A stretch of DNA of 64,000 nucleotides from Trebonia sp036276115 (GTDB taxonomy: Bacteria; Actinomycetota; Actinomycetes; Streptosporangiales; Streptosporangiaceae). Shown piece after piece: positions 24,500-32,357 of the stretch; the first letter of the stretch is position 1; every line of letters begins with the position of its first letter. The stretch covers positions 18,147 through 82,146 of the forward strand of contig DATBEM010000121.1 in assembly GCA_036276115.1 (NCBI GenBank). The letters run 5' to 3'. Made by a program: the position numbers and the translations under genes. Below the pieces are notes generated by a model. It was not told the DNA's origin and did no database searches. It was given only the letters and a program-made list of their open reading frames with translations.

Positions 24500-25160
24500 G
24501 ATTTCCAGTCGACTCTTGGTACAGAAGGGTTTCCTGGGAGAGCGGGAGATGGGCGGACACGATGAAGCCGCCCCGGCGGCCCGGCCGGGCGATGCACCAC
24601 CCCCCTACTTCCTCGGCCCGCGCGGCCATGTTCGCCAGGCCGTGCCCATCGCGGCGCCGTGGCTGGCGGGGAACGTAGCCATCGTCCACGATGACCACCC
24701 GCAGGCTCCCGCCTTCCGTTCGTAGCGCCACCAGGCAGTTACGCGCGGTAGAGTGCTTGAGGACGTTGATGACGGCTTCCCGGACAATGGAGAATGCCGC
24801 CCACCCGATACCGCTGGTGACGGCATGAATTTCCTGGTCCATTCTTAGTGTTATCTCGACCCTTGCCCCCACCGCGCGGTTCATGCGACCGAGCATCTCC
24901 CGTATGGCCTCTACCATCTCCATGCGCCCTTTAGGCGAGCTTTCCGTTCCGGAAATTAGTCGCCGAACCTCCGCGATGAGCTCGACTAGGTCATCGCGCG
25001 TATCTGCGAGCACCCCGTATGCGCCTTCTGAATCACTTCGCTGAATCAGCTGGCGGGCGAGCTCGACTTCCATAATTAGTCCAGCAAGGGGGGAGCCGAT
25101 CTGATCATGCAGGTCCCTCCGAACGGATTCCAACGAATTACACTGGGGGCACCTGCCCAT
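24453..25160 (-). CDS. Soluble NarL-type sensor histidine kinase
   Basis: 235 aa, no membrane segment. A CPQC pair (Cys4, Cys7) precedes a HisKA_3 dimerisation domain with His18 in RRDLHDQIGSPLAG. The ATPase domain has the N-box REAVINVLKHS, G1 VDDGYVPR and G2 GHGLANMAARAEE. ATG 25160 is chosen because TAAGGAGA stands 8 nt upstream; an in-frame GTG at 25250 has no ribosome site. With no separate sensor domain, the CxxC may bind metal or sense redox, or a partner protein may supply the signal. It is transcribed from a good promoter at 25340-25368. Confidence 0.9.
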   Translation of the reverse strand: MGRCPQCNSLESVRRDLHDQIGSPLAGLIMEVELARQLIQRSDSEGAYGVLADTRDDLVELIAEVRRLISGTESSPKGRMEMVEAIREMLGRMNRAVGARVEITLRMDQEIHAVTSGIGWAAFSIVREAVINVLKHSTARNCLVALRTEGGSLRVVIVDDGYVPRQPRRRDGHGLANMAARAEEVGGWCIARPGRRGGFIVSAHLPLSQETLLYQESTGNHGPFGQKVYRHPNCR

Positions 25161-25339
25161 GGCAGAAGTCTCCTTATGCAAGATTGGACTCACGGACTTC
25201 GATGACTTTGCTGACTTCGCTGACCGCAAGGTCCTCGTGCTTCGGCGCACGATGAAGCGAGCCTGTCGCGCACCGCACGCGACGGGCCACTTCGAGTGTG
25301 GTCGATCCCCGTTTCAGTTCATGCCACTGAATTACCCTT

Positions 25340-25368
25340 ATATTATCAAGGAGTGGTTTGATGGTCAA
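25340..25368 (-). promoter_or_regulatory. Sigma70-type promoter of the two-component operon
   Basis: On the minus strand TTGACC (25368-25363), 17 nt, TAATAT (25345-25340). It predicts a leader of about 170 nt before ATG 25160. The rest of the 25161-25659 gap holds short direct repeats (TCAAGGAGTG at 25347 and 25364) and the TetR promoter; I see no gene in it. Confidence 0.7.
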
Positions 25369-25616
25369 GGAGTGATTACAGCGGGGATGCGGCCTTTCGG
25401 GCCTCTGACTTTCCCGTGATTGGAACCCGAAGGCAGCCTCCTGGTAACCGGGCCATGGACGGCGGGTGAGCTCCTGACCTCGGATCGCGGCCGGTCCGGG
25501 CGGCGATCCGGGCTGGCCACCGCGCCTGCCTGGTGATTGGGAGGCCCACCGGGCCCCGGCCCGCCCAGGCGGCCGCCATCGTAGTGATACGACAAATTAC
25601 TAGTGTCGCCATAAAA

Positions 25617-25631
25617 TTGTTGTGACAACAA
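25617..25631. promoter_or_regulatory. Perfect palindrome, probable TetR operator
   Basis: TTGTTG-TGA-CAACAA is a perfect 6-bp inverted repeat with a 3-nt centre, overlapping the -35 region of the TetR gene. Two ACTAGTG copies (25599-25605 and 25650-25656) flank it. Autorepression is likely. Confidence 0.6.
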
Positions 25632-25646
25632 GCATGAAGTCGGCGA

Positions 25647-25652
25647 TATACT
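25647..25652 (+). promoter_or_regulatory. -10 box TATACT giving a leaderless TetR start
   Basis: TATACT is followed by 7 nt and ATG 25660, so transcription should start at or next to the ATG. This decides the start in favour of 25660 over the in-frame GTG at 25654. Confidence 0.6.
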
Positions 25653-25659
25653 AGTGGCG

Positions 25660-26322
25660 ATGGACACGAGACCGGGGCTGCGCGAGCGCAAGAAGAGGCA
25701 GACAAGAGAGCGCATCCGCGAGACCGCCATGCGGATGTTTATGGAATCCGGTTTCGATAACGTGAAGGTCGCCGACATCGCCCGCGGCGCGGACGTGTCC
25801 GAGGGGACGGTCTTCAACTACTTCCCGACCAAGGAAGACCTCGTGTTCGCGGGGATGGAGGGCTTCGAGGCCGACCTCATCGACGGCATCCGCGCGCGGG
25901 CGCCAGGGGAGTCCGTGCTCGCCGCCTTCGCCCGGTTCTTCTCCGAGTCCGCCCCCATGATCGCGGCCAGCTCCAGCGCCTACGTGATCGCCGGGGCGCG
26001 GATCATCAGCCACAGCGTGACCCTGCAGCGCAAGGAGCACGAGATCACCGACGCCTACACGCGCTCGCTGGCGGCGCTGATCGCCGAGGACACCGCGGCT
26101 CCGCCCGACGACGTCGAGCCCTGGGTCGCCGCGAACGCGCTCATGGGCGTGCACCGCGCCATGCTGGACTACTCCCGGCGGCAGGCGGTAGGCGGCCGGA
26201 CGGGCACCGACCTGGCCCGCGACGTGGCCGCGCGCGCCGAGCGGGCGTTCGCCCGGCTCGGCGCGGGCCTCGCCGACTACGGCGCCCGCCCCCAGGCGGA
26301 CGCCGTCTCCAGCAAGTCTTAG
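25660..26322 (+). CDS. TetR-family transcriptional regulator
   Basis: 220 aa. The N-terminal helix-turn-helix contains RERIRETAMRMFMESGFDNVKV (as IRETAMRMFMESGF then VKVADIARGADVSEGTVFNYF). KEDLVFAGMEGFEADL starts the ligand domain. The C-terminal region is Arg/Ala-rich. It probably represses itself through the palindrome at 25617-25631 and perhaps a neighbouring polyketide or tailoring operon; the ligand is unknown. Confidence 0.92.
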   Translation: MDTRPGLRERKKRQTRERIRETAMRMFMESGFDNVKVADIARGADVSEGTVFNYFPTKEDLVFAGMEGFEADLIDGIRARAPGESVLAAFARFFSESAPMIAASSSAYVIAGARIISHSVTLQRKEHEITDAYTRSLAALIAEDTAAPPDDVEPWVAANALMGVHRAMLDYSRRQAVGGRTGTDLARDVAARAERAFARLGAGLADYGARPQADAVSSKS

Positions 26323-26820
26323 CTCCCCGTCAGCCCTGGTCCCCCGCCTGCCCCCACGGCGCGCCCGGACTCATCCTCGCCCTGCCCCTGCCCCTCGCCC
26401 CGGCCAGGCCCGCGCCATGGCCTAGGTCCGCGCCGCCTAGGTCCGCGCCATGGCCTAGGTCCGCGCCGCCCAGGTCCGCGCTATGGCCTGCACGAACCGC
26501 CAGCGCCCCCGGCTGGACCAGCCCCCGAACCAGCCTGCCAGGCCAGCCCCCGAGCCAGCCTGGCGGGCCGGCCTGGCGGCCGCCTCTTGCTGTTATCAGG
26601 CCGGCGGCCGCCGTTACCTGGTAAATCTTCCACCATAAACTTGGAGGCCGCAGGCTGTCCCTGATCGCCCGGGAAGGCCTGAGGCGGGTCCGGGCGATCT
26701 CCGGGCGTGCCCGCGGTGTCTGGCCACGGCCGGGACACTGGCTCCGCGGCCCGGCCACGCGCGCCCGCCGCCAGGCCCGCCCCGCACGCCGCCGCGGCCA
26801 CGGTCCTGCCACGTGACACG
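26323..26820. other. Gene-poor spacer with degenerate tandem repeats
   Basis: No convincing gene is seen between the TetR stop and the terminator at 26822. At 26405-26485 a 15-18-nt theme alternating CGCGCCATGGCCTAGGTC and CGCGCCGCCTAGGTC recurs about five times, and 26515-26580 repeats CCAGCCCCCGA(A/G)CCAGCCTG. Open frames here are arginine/proline-rich and unlike proteins. Confidence 0.5.
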
Positions 26821-26821
26821 G

Positions 26822-26866
26822 CGCACGGCAGAGGCGGAAGGGCTCACCGCCCTTCCGCCTCGTGCG
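26822..26866 (-). terminator. Terminator of the minus-strand tailoring operon
   Basis: Perfect 13-bp stem (26831-26843 with 26849-26861), 5-nt loop TCACC, and outer pairing CGCAC/GTGCG. It lies about 65 nt downstream of the last gene of the operon, which ends at 26931. Confidence 0.8.
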
Positions 26867-26930
26867 GTCCTTCCGCGCTCATCCAGCCACCCTGCCCCCG
26901 CCCGTGACCGCCCCGGGCAGCACCTGGCGG

Positions 26931-27317
26931 TCAGCCGCGATCGCGCCCCGCCTCCGGGTCGCGCACTGCCTCCGGGTCGCGCACCGCCTCTGGGCCAGGG
27001 ACCGCCTCGTGGCCGCGGGCGCCCCGCCCGCGGCGCGCGCCGTCGCGGGCGCGGGCCGGCCGGCGGTAGCGCCGCCCGCGGCGGCCCGGCCCGGCCCGCT
27101 CGCTCCCGGCCGGGTCGTCGTGCCCCAGGACCGAGGCGAGCCACGCGTCCAGCTCGCGCGGGTCGACGCGCGGCTTCGCGGGTGGCCCTGCCTGCGGCTC
27201 CTCGCCTGAGTGGAGCCGGTCGAACACCTCCGGGGGCAGCGTGTGCCAGCCGAGGCCACCGGAGTTGGCCAGGAACTTCACGACCTGCCAGGCGATCGCC
27301 CGGACGCGACCGCTCAC
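26931..27317 (-). CDS. Hypothetical small protein with basic repeat tail
   Basis: 128 aa. The first 70 residues look like a folded protein (VRAIAWQVVKFLANSGGLGW, then LPPEVFDRLHSGE and DPRELDAWLASVLGHDD). The tail is Arg/Gly-rich and ends in repeated PEAVRDPEA steps encoded by an 18-nt near-repeat at 26945-26995. GTG 27317 overlaps the LLM oxidoreductase stop (GTGA), so it is co-translated. I do not recognise the family. Confidence 0.6.
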   Translation of the reverse strand: MSGRVRAIAWQVVKFLANSGGLGWHTLPPEVFDRLHSGEEPQAGPPAKPRVDPRELDAWLASVLGHDDPAGSERAGPGRRGRRYRRPARARDGARRGRGARGHEAVPGPEAVRDPEAVRDPEAGRDRG

Positions 27318-28192
27318 GCACGCCCCGCGGTCGCGGCGAGCGTCTCGCCGAGCAGCCCGACCTGGGCGACATCGGACGAGCAGGGGATGAACAGGACCTC
27401 GTCGCAGCCCGCCTCCCGCAGCCCGGCCACCGCCCGCGCGATCGCCTCCTCATCGGTCAGGGCGCCGCCGATCACGGCCCGCGCGTAGCCTGGCGCGAAC
27501 CCGTAGTACCCGCCCAGGTAGCCCTCGGCCACGGCGCGCGCGTCGCCGCCGAGCGCGAAGTAGGCCAGCGCCTGGAGCCGCGGCTGGCCGGCCCGGCCCG
27601 CCGCCTGCCAGGCCGCGCGGAACTGGCCGGCCCCGGCGGCGAAGCTGCCCGCCCCGGCGCCGGAGATCCAGCCGTCGCCGAGCCGGGCGGCCCGGCTGAT
27701 CGCGCGGGGCGAGTGCCCGCCGAGGATGAGCGGCGGCCCGGCCGGGTCAGCGGGCGCCGGCCCGATGCCCCCGGCGATGCCGCGGCGCTCCCCCGCCCAG
27801 ATCCGCCGCAGCTCGCCCACCTGCTCGTCCAGCAGCCGCCCGCGACGGTCGAAGGCGGCCCCGGACGCGCTGAAGTCGTCTGGCCGCCCGCCGACGGCCA
27901 GGCCCAGCGTCAGCCGCCCGCCCGACAGCCGGTCCACGCTCGCGGCCTGCTTGGCCAGCAGCGCGGTGGACGTCCGCAGGGGCGAGATCATGATCGCGGT
28001 CGCCAGCCGCACCCGCTCGGTGACGGCCGCGGCCGCCGCCAGCGCGATCAGGCACTCGTAGCTGTCGAAGACCAGCCGGTCGAGGACGGCCAGGGTGGAA
28101 AAGCCCGCCCGCTCGCCCTCCCTGGCCCAGGCCACCACGTCGGTGCCGCCCGCACCGGGCACCGACGAGGGAAGTCCGATCCCGATGTCCAT
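27314..28192 (-). CDS. LLM-class flavin (F420-type) oxidoreductase
   Basis: 292 aa TIM-barrel luciferase-like enzyme. MDIGIGLPSSVPG opens it, LATAIMISPLRTSTALLAKQ and LTLGLAVGGRPDDF are family motifs, and PPLILGGHSPRAISRAARLGDGW (as LILGGHSP and AARLGDGW) is diagnostic. Close relatives use F420 or FMN. It lies 9 nt after the SchA/CurD-like gene in the tailoring operon and probably performs a reduction or oxygenation of the polyketide. Confidence 0.88.
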   Translation of the reverse strand: MDIGIGLPSSVPGAGGTDVVAWAREGERAGFSTLAVLDRLVFDSYECLIALAAAAAVTERVRLATAIMISPLRTSTALLAKQAASVDRLSGGRLTLGLAVGGRPDDFSASGAAFDRRGRLLDEQVGELRRIWAGERRGIAGGIGPAPADPAGPPLILGGHSPRAISRAARLGDGWISGAGAGSFAAGAGQFRAAWQAAGRAGQPRLQALAYFALGGDARAVAEGYLGGYYGFAPGYARAVIGGALTDEEAIARAVAGLREAGCDEVLFIPCSSDVAQVGLLGETLAATAGRA

Positions 28193-28201
28193 CGCCGGCC
28201 C

Positions 28202-28591
28202 TCAGCTGGCGGGCGCGGGCTGGAGGGGCAGGTCGTGCCGGCGGTTGAGCACGCACTCCAGCGAGGCGTCGCGGAAGAATGCCCGCGCCCCCTCCGGAGT
28301 GCCCATGTCGCGCGGCTTGGTCAGGTGCTCCTCAAGCTGCCGCTCGAACTCCTTGACCTCCGGCTGGCGGCTCATGTGGGCCGCGACCATGGGCAGCGGC
28401 CCCTCCACCTCGATGACCCGGACGGCCATCTCCTTGCCGACGAACACCATCGTGGCGAGCAGCCGCCCGATGACGTTGCCCTCGCCGTCGGTGACGTCGA
28501 AGGCCGGCCGGTCGCTGCGACGGAACAGTTCCTTGACAACTTCCTCGCTCCCTGCCTTGATCGGGTAGAAAAGCGCACTCCAGGTGGACAC
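28202..28591 (-). CDS. SchA/CurD-like domain protein
   Basis: 129 aa. The sequence STWSALFYPIKAGSEEVVKELF, then GNVIGRLLATMVFVGKEMAVRVIEVEG (quoted as LFYPIKAGSEE and RLLATMVFVGKEMAVRVIEV), matches the SchA/CurD family found in spore-pigment and pentangular polyketide clusters. These are ferredoxin-like small proteins thought to be monooxygenases or cyclase partners. The gene is followed 9 nt later by the LLM oxidoreductase. Confidence 0.85.
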   Translation of the reverse strand: MSTWSALFYPIKAGSEEVVKELFRRSDRPAFDVTDGEGNVIGRLLATMVFVGKEMAVRVIEVEGPLPMVAAHMSRQPEVKEFERQLEEHLTKPRDMGTPEGARAFFRDASLECVLNRRHDLPLQPAPAS

Positions 28592-28625
28592 GGTGGTCCT
28601 CCCTTCCAGGGGGTGTGGATCGGTT

Positions 28626-29372
28626 CTACTGGCTCGCGGTGACGCCGCCGTCGACGTACAGCACCTGCCCGGTGATGAACCGGGCCAGCGGCGACACGAG
28701 GTACAGCACGGCGCTCGCCACTTCCTCGGGCTCGGCGAACCGCCCGAGGGGGATCCGCTGCTTGATCATCCGCACGAAGCCCGCGTCCTGCGTCGCGTCC
28801 TGCACGAACTCGGTCCGGACGAAGCCCGGGGCCACCGCGTTGACGGTGATGCCGTGCTGGCCCCACTCGGTCGCCAGCTGCTTGACCAGGAGGTCAAGGC
28901 CGGCCTTGCTCGGCCCGTAGGCGGCGAAGCCGCGGCGGCCGCCGGCGGCGCCGCGGACGGACGACAGGTGGACCAGGCGGCCCGGGCGGCCCGCCTCGAT
29001 CAGCCGGCGGCCCAGCTCCCGCGACAGCAGGAAGGCGCCGGTCAGGTTGGTGTCGACGATGCGGCGGAACTCGTCCTCGGGGAACTGCTCGGCCGGGATC
29101 GTGGCCAGCCGGCTGGCGCAGTTGACCAGGATGTCCAGGCCGTCGTGCTCCTCCCAGGACTGCGCCACGAGCCGGCTCACGCTGGCCGAGTCGGTCAGGT
29201 CGACCGCCCGGCCCGACGCGTGGCCGCCCTTCTCGCGGAGCTGGCCGGCCAGCTCGGCCGCCTTGTCCTGCGAGCGGCCGGCCACGACGACGGTCATGCC
29301 CTGCTGGGACAGCTCCTGGCAGATGATGGCGCCGAGGCCGCCATAGCCCCCGGTTACCAGCGCGGTGGTCAT
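28626..29372 (-). CDS. SDR-family ketoreductase
   Basis: 248 aa classical SDR. TGGYGGLGAIICQ is the cofactor motif, LVNCAS replaces NNAG, the catalytic Ser is in LSSVRG, and Tyr/Lys in YGPSKAG. It ends in VDGGVTASQ. It strongly resembles the SDR at 33556 (HLSSVRG, AYGxSKAGL, LAxEWGQH shared), so the two are probably duplicates. Its start overlaps the amidohydrolase stop by 4 nt. Confidence 0.92.
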   Translation of the reverse strand: MTTALVTGGYGGLGAIICQELSQQGMTVVVAGRSQDKAAELAGQLREKGGHASGRAVDLTDSASVSRLVAQSWEEHDGLDILVNCASRLATIPAEQFPEDEFRRIVDTNLTGAFLLSRELGRRLIEAGRPGRLVHLSSVRGAAGGRRGFAAYGPSKAGLDLLVKQLATEWGQHGITVNAVAPGFVRTEFVQDATQDAGFVRMIKQRIPLGRFAEPEEVASAVLYLVSPLARFITGQVLYVDGGVTASQ

Positions 29373-30331
29373 GCCCCCTCCTCCAGCCCGAATAGCGCGC
29401 GGGCGTTGCCGCCCAGGATGCCCGCCCGGTCGCCGTCGGCCAGGTTCAGCCCGGCGACCATCGCCAGGGCGCTCTCCAGCGGGGTGGCCAGCGGCGGGGA
29501 GTCGGTGCCGAACAGCACGTGGCCGGGGCCGAACACCTCGACCGCCGCCGCCAGGCCGAGCGCGCTCGGGGTGGCGGTGTCCACGTAGATCTCCCGCAGC
29601 CGGGCGCTGGCGGGCACGGTGCCGGCGGGCTCCATGCCAGCCGCCGGCCCGGCTGCCGCTCGCTGCTGGGCCAGGTCAAGCTTCTCCCGCAGCAGCGGCA
29701 AGGCGGCGCCCGCGTTCGGCGCGATCAGCTTCAGGCCCGGGTACTTGTCCAGCCAGCCGGCGAACAAGATCGTCGCCACCCCGCTGGTCACGTCGCACGG
29801 CCGCGCGACGTGCTCGATGAGCCCGAGGTGGCGGTTCATCGCCGCCGTGCCGACCGGCTCGGCCGGCGGGTGCAGCAGGATGGGGCTGGACGCCTCGTGG
29901 GCCAGCGCGAAGAGCCCGTCGGCGGCGGGCGACCCCAGGTACCCGCCCTGGACGCTGGTGTTGGCGATCAGCCCGACGAACTCCGGCTGGGCCAGGCGCT
30001 TGGCCGCCCGGTCCAGCTCGTCGGCGCCCCCGAACGGGTTCACGTACACGTAGCCCCGCAGGTGGGACGGGTGCTCGCGGATCAGCTCGCCCACCCACTC
30101 GTGGAAGGCCTCCAGCTGGCTGACCGGCTGGCGGTAGTTGTCCAGGCCCGGCACCGGGACCATCGTCCCGGCCCCGACGGGACTGCCCACGATCGTCATC
30201 CCGATGCCGAGGGCCGCCTTGCGCTCGATCATCCCGGCCACGTCGCCCAGGCTCGGCGGCATCGGGAACCGCTTCAGGAGCTCGGGCGAGGTGACGTGGC
30301 CGTGCACGTCGATGGCGGTGGGCTCAGGCAC
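29369..30331 (-). CDS. Amidohydrolase-2 (ACMSD-like) family protein
   Basis: 320 aa TIM barrel. Metal ligands are His10/His12 in DVHGHVT, a His in ILLHPPAEP and an Asp in FGTDSPPL. The position that is normally His in ACMSD-like decarboxylases (AHGGG) reads APNAGAA, so Asn replaces it. GTG 30331 is preferred (8-nt overlap with the cupin gene); an ATG 27 nt upstream would overlap more. Members decarboxylate or hydrolyse aromatic acids. A polyketide decarboxylation is plausible but unproven. Confidence 0.82.
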   Translation of the reverse strand: MPEPTAIDVHGHVTSPELLKRFPMPPSLGDVAGMIERKAALGIGMTIVGSPVGAGTMVPVPGLDNYRQPVSQLEAFHEWVGELIREHPSHLRGYVYVNPFGGADELDRAAKRLAQPEFVGLIANTSVQGGYLGSPAADGLFALAHEASSPILLHPPAEPVGTAAMNRHLGLIEHVARPCDVTSGVATILFAGWLDKYPGLKLIAPNAGAALPLLREKLDLAQQRAAAGPAAGMEPAGTVPASARLREIYVDTATPSALGLAAAVEVFGPGHVLFGTDSPPLATPLESALAMVAGLNLADGDRAGILGGNARALFGLEEGA

Positions 30332-30809
30332 GGGGTGGCCCCAGGACCTTGCCGCCATAGGCCTCGACCGAGGCGATCACGTCGCCGAAGTCGGGGAAGT
30401 CAGCCGGGTTGAACTCCGGGATCACCAGCTGATCGGCGGGCTTGCCGGTGTCGAAGAACCAGCCGTCGAACCCGCCCGGGGTGCCGAGGACCAGCCACCG
30501 GGCCTGCGCGGACTCCACCTTGTAGGAGTGCGGCAGCCCGCGCGGGGCGTAGACGGTGCCGCCCGGCCCGGCCAGGTGCAGGGTGTCGTCGATCTCGATG
30601 CTCACCTCGCCCTCAAGGATGTAGAAGGTCTCGTCCTCGCGCGTGTGCAGGTGCACCGGGGACGCGTACCCATTCGCCGAGCGCTGCTCGGCCAGCCAGT
30701 ACTGGCCGCCGGTCTGCTCGCTGGTCGCCTTGAACACCATCAGCGCGCCCATATGCCAGATAGCCGTGCCCTGCTCGGCTGTGGCCAGGTACGGCTCCGT
30801 ATCCGCCAT
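30324..30809 (-). CDS. Single-domain cupin
   Basis: 161 aa. Metal-ligand motif 1 is HLHTREDETFYILEGE and motif 2 is APRGLPHSY. The C-terminal extension has GGFDGWFFDTGKPAD, as in quercetinase-like cupins of polyketide clusters. ATG 30809 is chosen because GGAGGAG stands just upstream; the in-frame upstream stretch is not protein-like. First gene of the minus tailoring operon. Confidence 0.88.
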   Translation of the reverse strand: MADTEPYLATAEQGTAIWHMGALMVFKATSEQTGGQYWLAEQRSANGYASPVHLHTREDETFYILEGEVSIEIDDTLHLAGPGGTVYAPRGLPHSYKVESAQARWLVLGTPGGFDGWFFDTGKPADQLVIPEFNPADFPDFGDVIASVEAYGGKVLGPPRA

Positions 30810-30955
30810 GGTGGTCTCCTCCACGAGTCGGCCATGTCCTTCCTCATCCGAGCCTGCACCCGCCGCGGTCCCAGGGGCATGAGCCTGGCCTCCTGCCCGG
30901 GAGGGAACGTGCCCGGGCTCCCGCCGCCCGTTTCCCAGCCGGAGCGGGCCCACGC

Positions 30956-30963
30956 CTCACGAC
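30956..30963 (+). promoter_or_regulatory. CTCACGAC box upstream of the plus tailoring operon
   Basis: Exact copy in the divergent region, 57 nt before ATG 31021 and in the same orientation relative to the gene as the copies at 7569, 10259 and 10318. It too is followed by a G-rich stretch starting 2-3 nt later. Confidence 0.45.
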
Positions 30964-31020
30964 CGGGGGATGCCCGGCGGGCAAAGGTTCTTGGGGGAAA
31001 GACCGACAACGGAGGCCCGG

Positions 31021-31452
31021 ATGACCGTCAGTGACAACATTGAACTTGTCCGCCGTATAACCGAGCGAGGGCTGAACGACGGCGACCTTAGCTTCGCCGA
31101 GGACGTCTTCTCAGCCGACTATGAGGTGCACACGCGGGGACTGGACCTGCCGCGCGGGGCTGATGCCTTCCGCGCCGCGGTGAACTTCTGGCGCCAGGCG
31201 TTCCCCGACTTTCACACCACGATCCAGCAGATGCTCGGCGAGGGCGAGTACGTGGTGAACCGCTTCACCACGCACGGCACCCACACCGAGCCGCTGGGCG
31301 AGATCCCCCCGACCGGCAAGCAGTTCGAGGTGAGCGGGGTCGACCTGCATCGCGTGGTCGACGGGAAGGTCGTGGAATCGTGGATCAGCGACGACTTCCC
31401 CCGGATCCTCATGGAGATCGGGGCACTGCGCCCGGCCGGCGGGCCGCACTGA
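31021..31452 (+). CDS. SnoaL-like polyketide cyclase/hydrolase
   Basis: 143 aa of the NTF2-like fold. ELVRRITERGLNDGDLSFAEDVF, FWRQAFPDFHTTIQQMLGEGE (parts: NDGDLSFAEDVF, AFPDFHTTIQQML) and RFTTHGTHTEPLGEIPPTGK are typical of SnoaL-type proteins that close the fourth ring of anthracyclines or act as hydroxylases. GGAGG lies 5 nt before ATG 31021. The next gene starts in its stop codon (TGATG). Confidence 0.88.
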   Translation: MTVSDNIELVRRITERGLNDGDLSFAEDVFSADYEVHTRGLDLPRGADAFRAAVNFWRQAFPDFHTTIQQMLGEGEYVVNRFTTHGTHTEPLGEIPPTGKQFEVSGVDLHRVVDGKVVESWISDDFPRILMEIGALRPAGGPH

Positions 31453-32357
31453 TGGCCGTCAGCCGGATCGGGTTCCTCGGCCTCGGCGCGATGGGCGCGC
31501 CGATGGCCGTCCGCCTGGCGGAGTCCGGCTTCAGCGTGACCGCCTACAACCGGACCGCCGAGCGGGCCGCCCCCCTGGCCGAGCAGGGCGTCCGCCCGGT
31601 CGCGACGCCAGCCGAGGCCGCGGCCGAGGCGGACGTGCTGGTGCTGAGCCTGGCCACCGCCGAGGCGGTCGAGCAGGTGCTGTCCGGCCCGGACGGGGCG
31701 CTGGCGGCGGCCCCGCCGGGGACGCTGGTGGCCGACACCAGCACGGTCTCCCCGGAGGCGGCCCGGGCGCAGGCCGCGACCGTCGCCGCGGCCGGGCACC
31801 GGGCACTGGACACCTGCATCGTCGGCAACGCCATGCACGCCCGGGACGGCGAGCTGCGGTTCATGATCGGCGGGGACGAGGCGGACGTCCTGGTCCTGCG
31901 GCCGGTCCTGGACGTGCTCGGCAAGGAGGTCGTGCACGTCGGCGGCCACGGGATGGGCGCCACCGCCAAGGTGACGATGAACCTCCTGATGGGCGTCCAG
32001 CTGCAGGCGCTGGCCGAGGCGGTGGTGTTCGGCGAGCAGGCCGGCCTGCCGCGCGAGCAGCTGCTGTCGATGATCGCCGCGAGCGGGTTCAGCTCCCCCG
32101 TCATGCGGTTCAAGGCCGGCGTGATGTCGCGCCGGGCCTTCGGCCAGGCCGACTTCCGGCTGCGGCTGATGCGCAAGGACCTGCTGCTCGCGCTCGCGGG
32201 CGGGCAGCAGCTGGGCATCCCCATGCCCGCCACGACGGCCAGCTACGAGGTCGCGACCATGGCCGTCAACGCCGGCTACGGCGACCAGGACTGCGCGGCC
32301 GTGCTCGCCGCGATGGAGCAGATAGCGGGAACCACCGGAAAGGGGACACCACAGTGA
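31452..32357 (+). CDS. Beta-hydroxyacid dehydrogenase-like protein (6-phosphogluconate DH family)
   Basis: 301 aa. The NAD(P) motif is GFLGLGAMGAPMA, the substrate loop is DTCIVGNA in place of the usual DAPVSGG, and catalytic Lys lies in GATAKVTMNLLMG. Similar to 3-hydroxyisobutyrate dehydrogenases and imine reductases. The altered substrate loop suggests a different substrate, perhaps a polyketide carbonyl. Overlaps SnoaL-like by 1 nt and the RCC1 gene by 4 nt. Confidence 0.85.
   Translation: MAVSRIGFLGLGAMGAPMAVRLAESGFSVTAYNRTAERAAPLAEQGVRPVATPAEAAAEADVLVLSLATAEAVEQVLSGPDGALAAAPPGTLVADTSTVSPEAARAQAATVAAAGHRALDTCIVGNAMHARDGELRFMIGGDEADVLVLRPVLDVLGKEVVHVGGHGMGATAKVTMNLLMGVQLQALAEAVVFGEQAGLPREQLLSMIAASGFSSPVMRFKAGVMSRRAFGQADFRLRLMRKDLLLALAGGQQLGIPMPATTASYEVATMAVNAGYGDQDCAAVLAAMEQIAGTTGKGTPQ

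Noticed and set aside
25188..25195. CTCACGGA, a near match to the CTCACGAC box, upstream of the histidine kinase
   Set aside because: One mismatch and the opposite orientation relative to the nearest gene; it lies inside the predicted leader.
25161..25250. Longer histidine kinase start at GTG 25250
   Set aside because: The added residues are a Ser/Lys/Ala run encoded by short tandem repeats and there is no ribosome site; ATG 25160 has TAAGGAGA.
26614..27453. Minus-strand 279-codon frame between TetR and the LLM gene
   Set aside because: Overlaps two better-supported coupled genes in another phase, is Arg-rich and crosses the terminator.
26813..28642. 609-codon plus-strand ORF across the LLM oxidoreductase region
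   Set aside because: Runs through a strong hairpin terminator and opposite clear LLM and SchA/CurD-like genes; no protein-like features.
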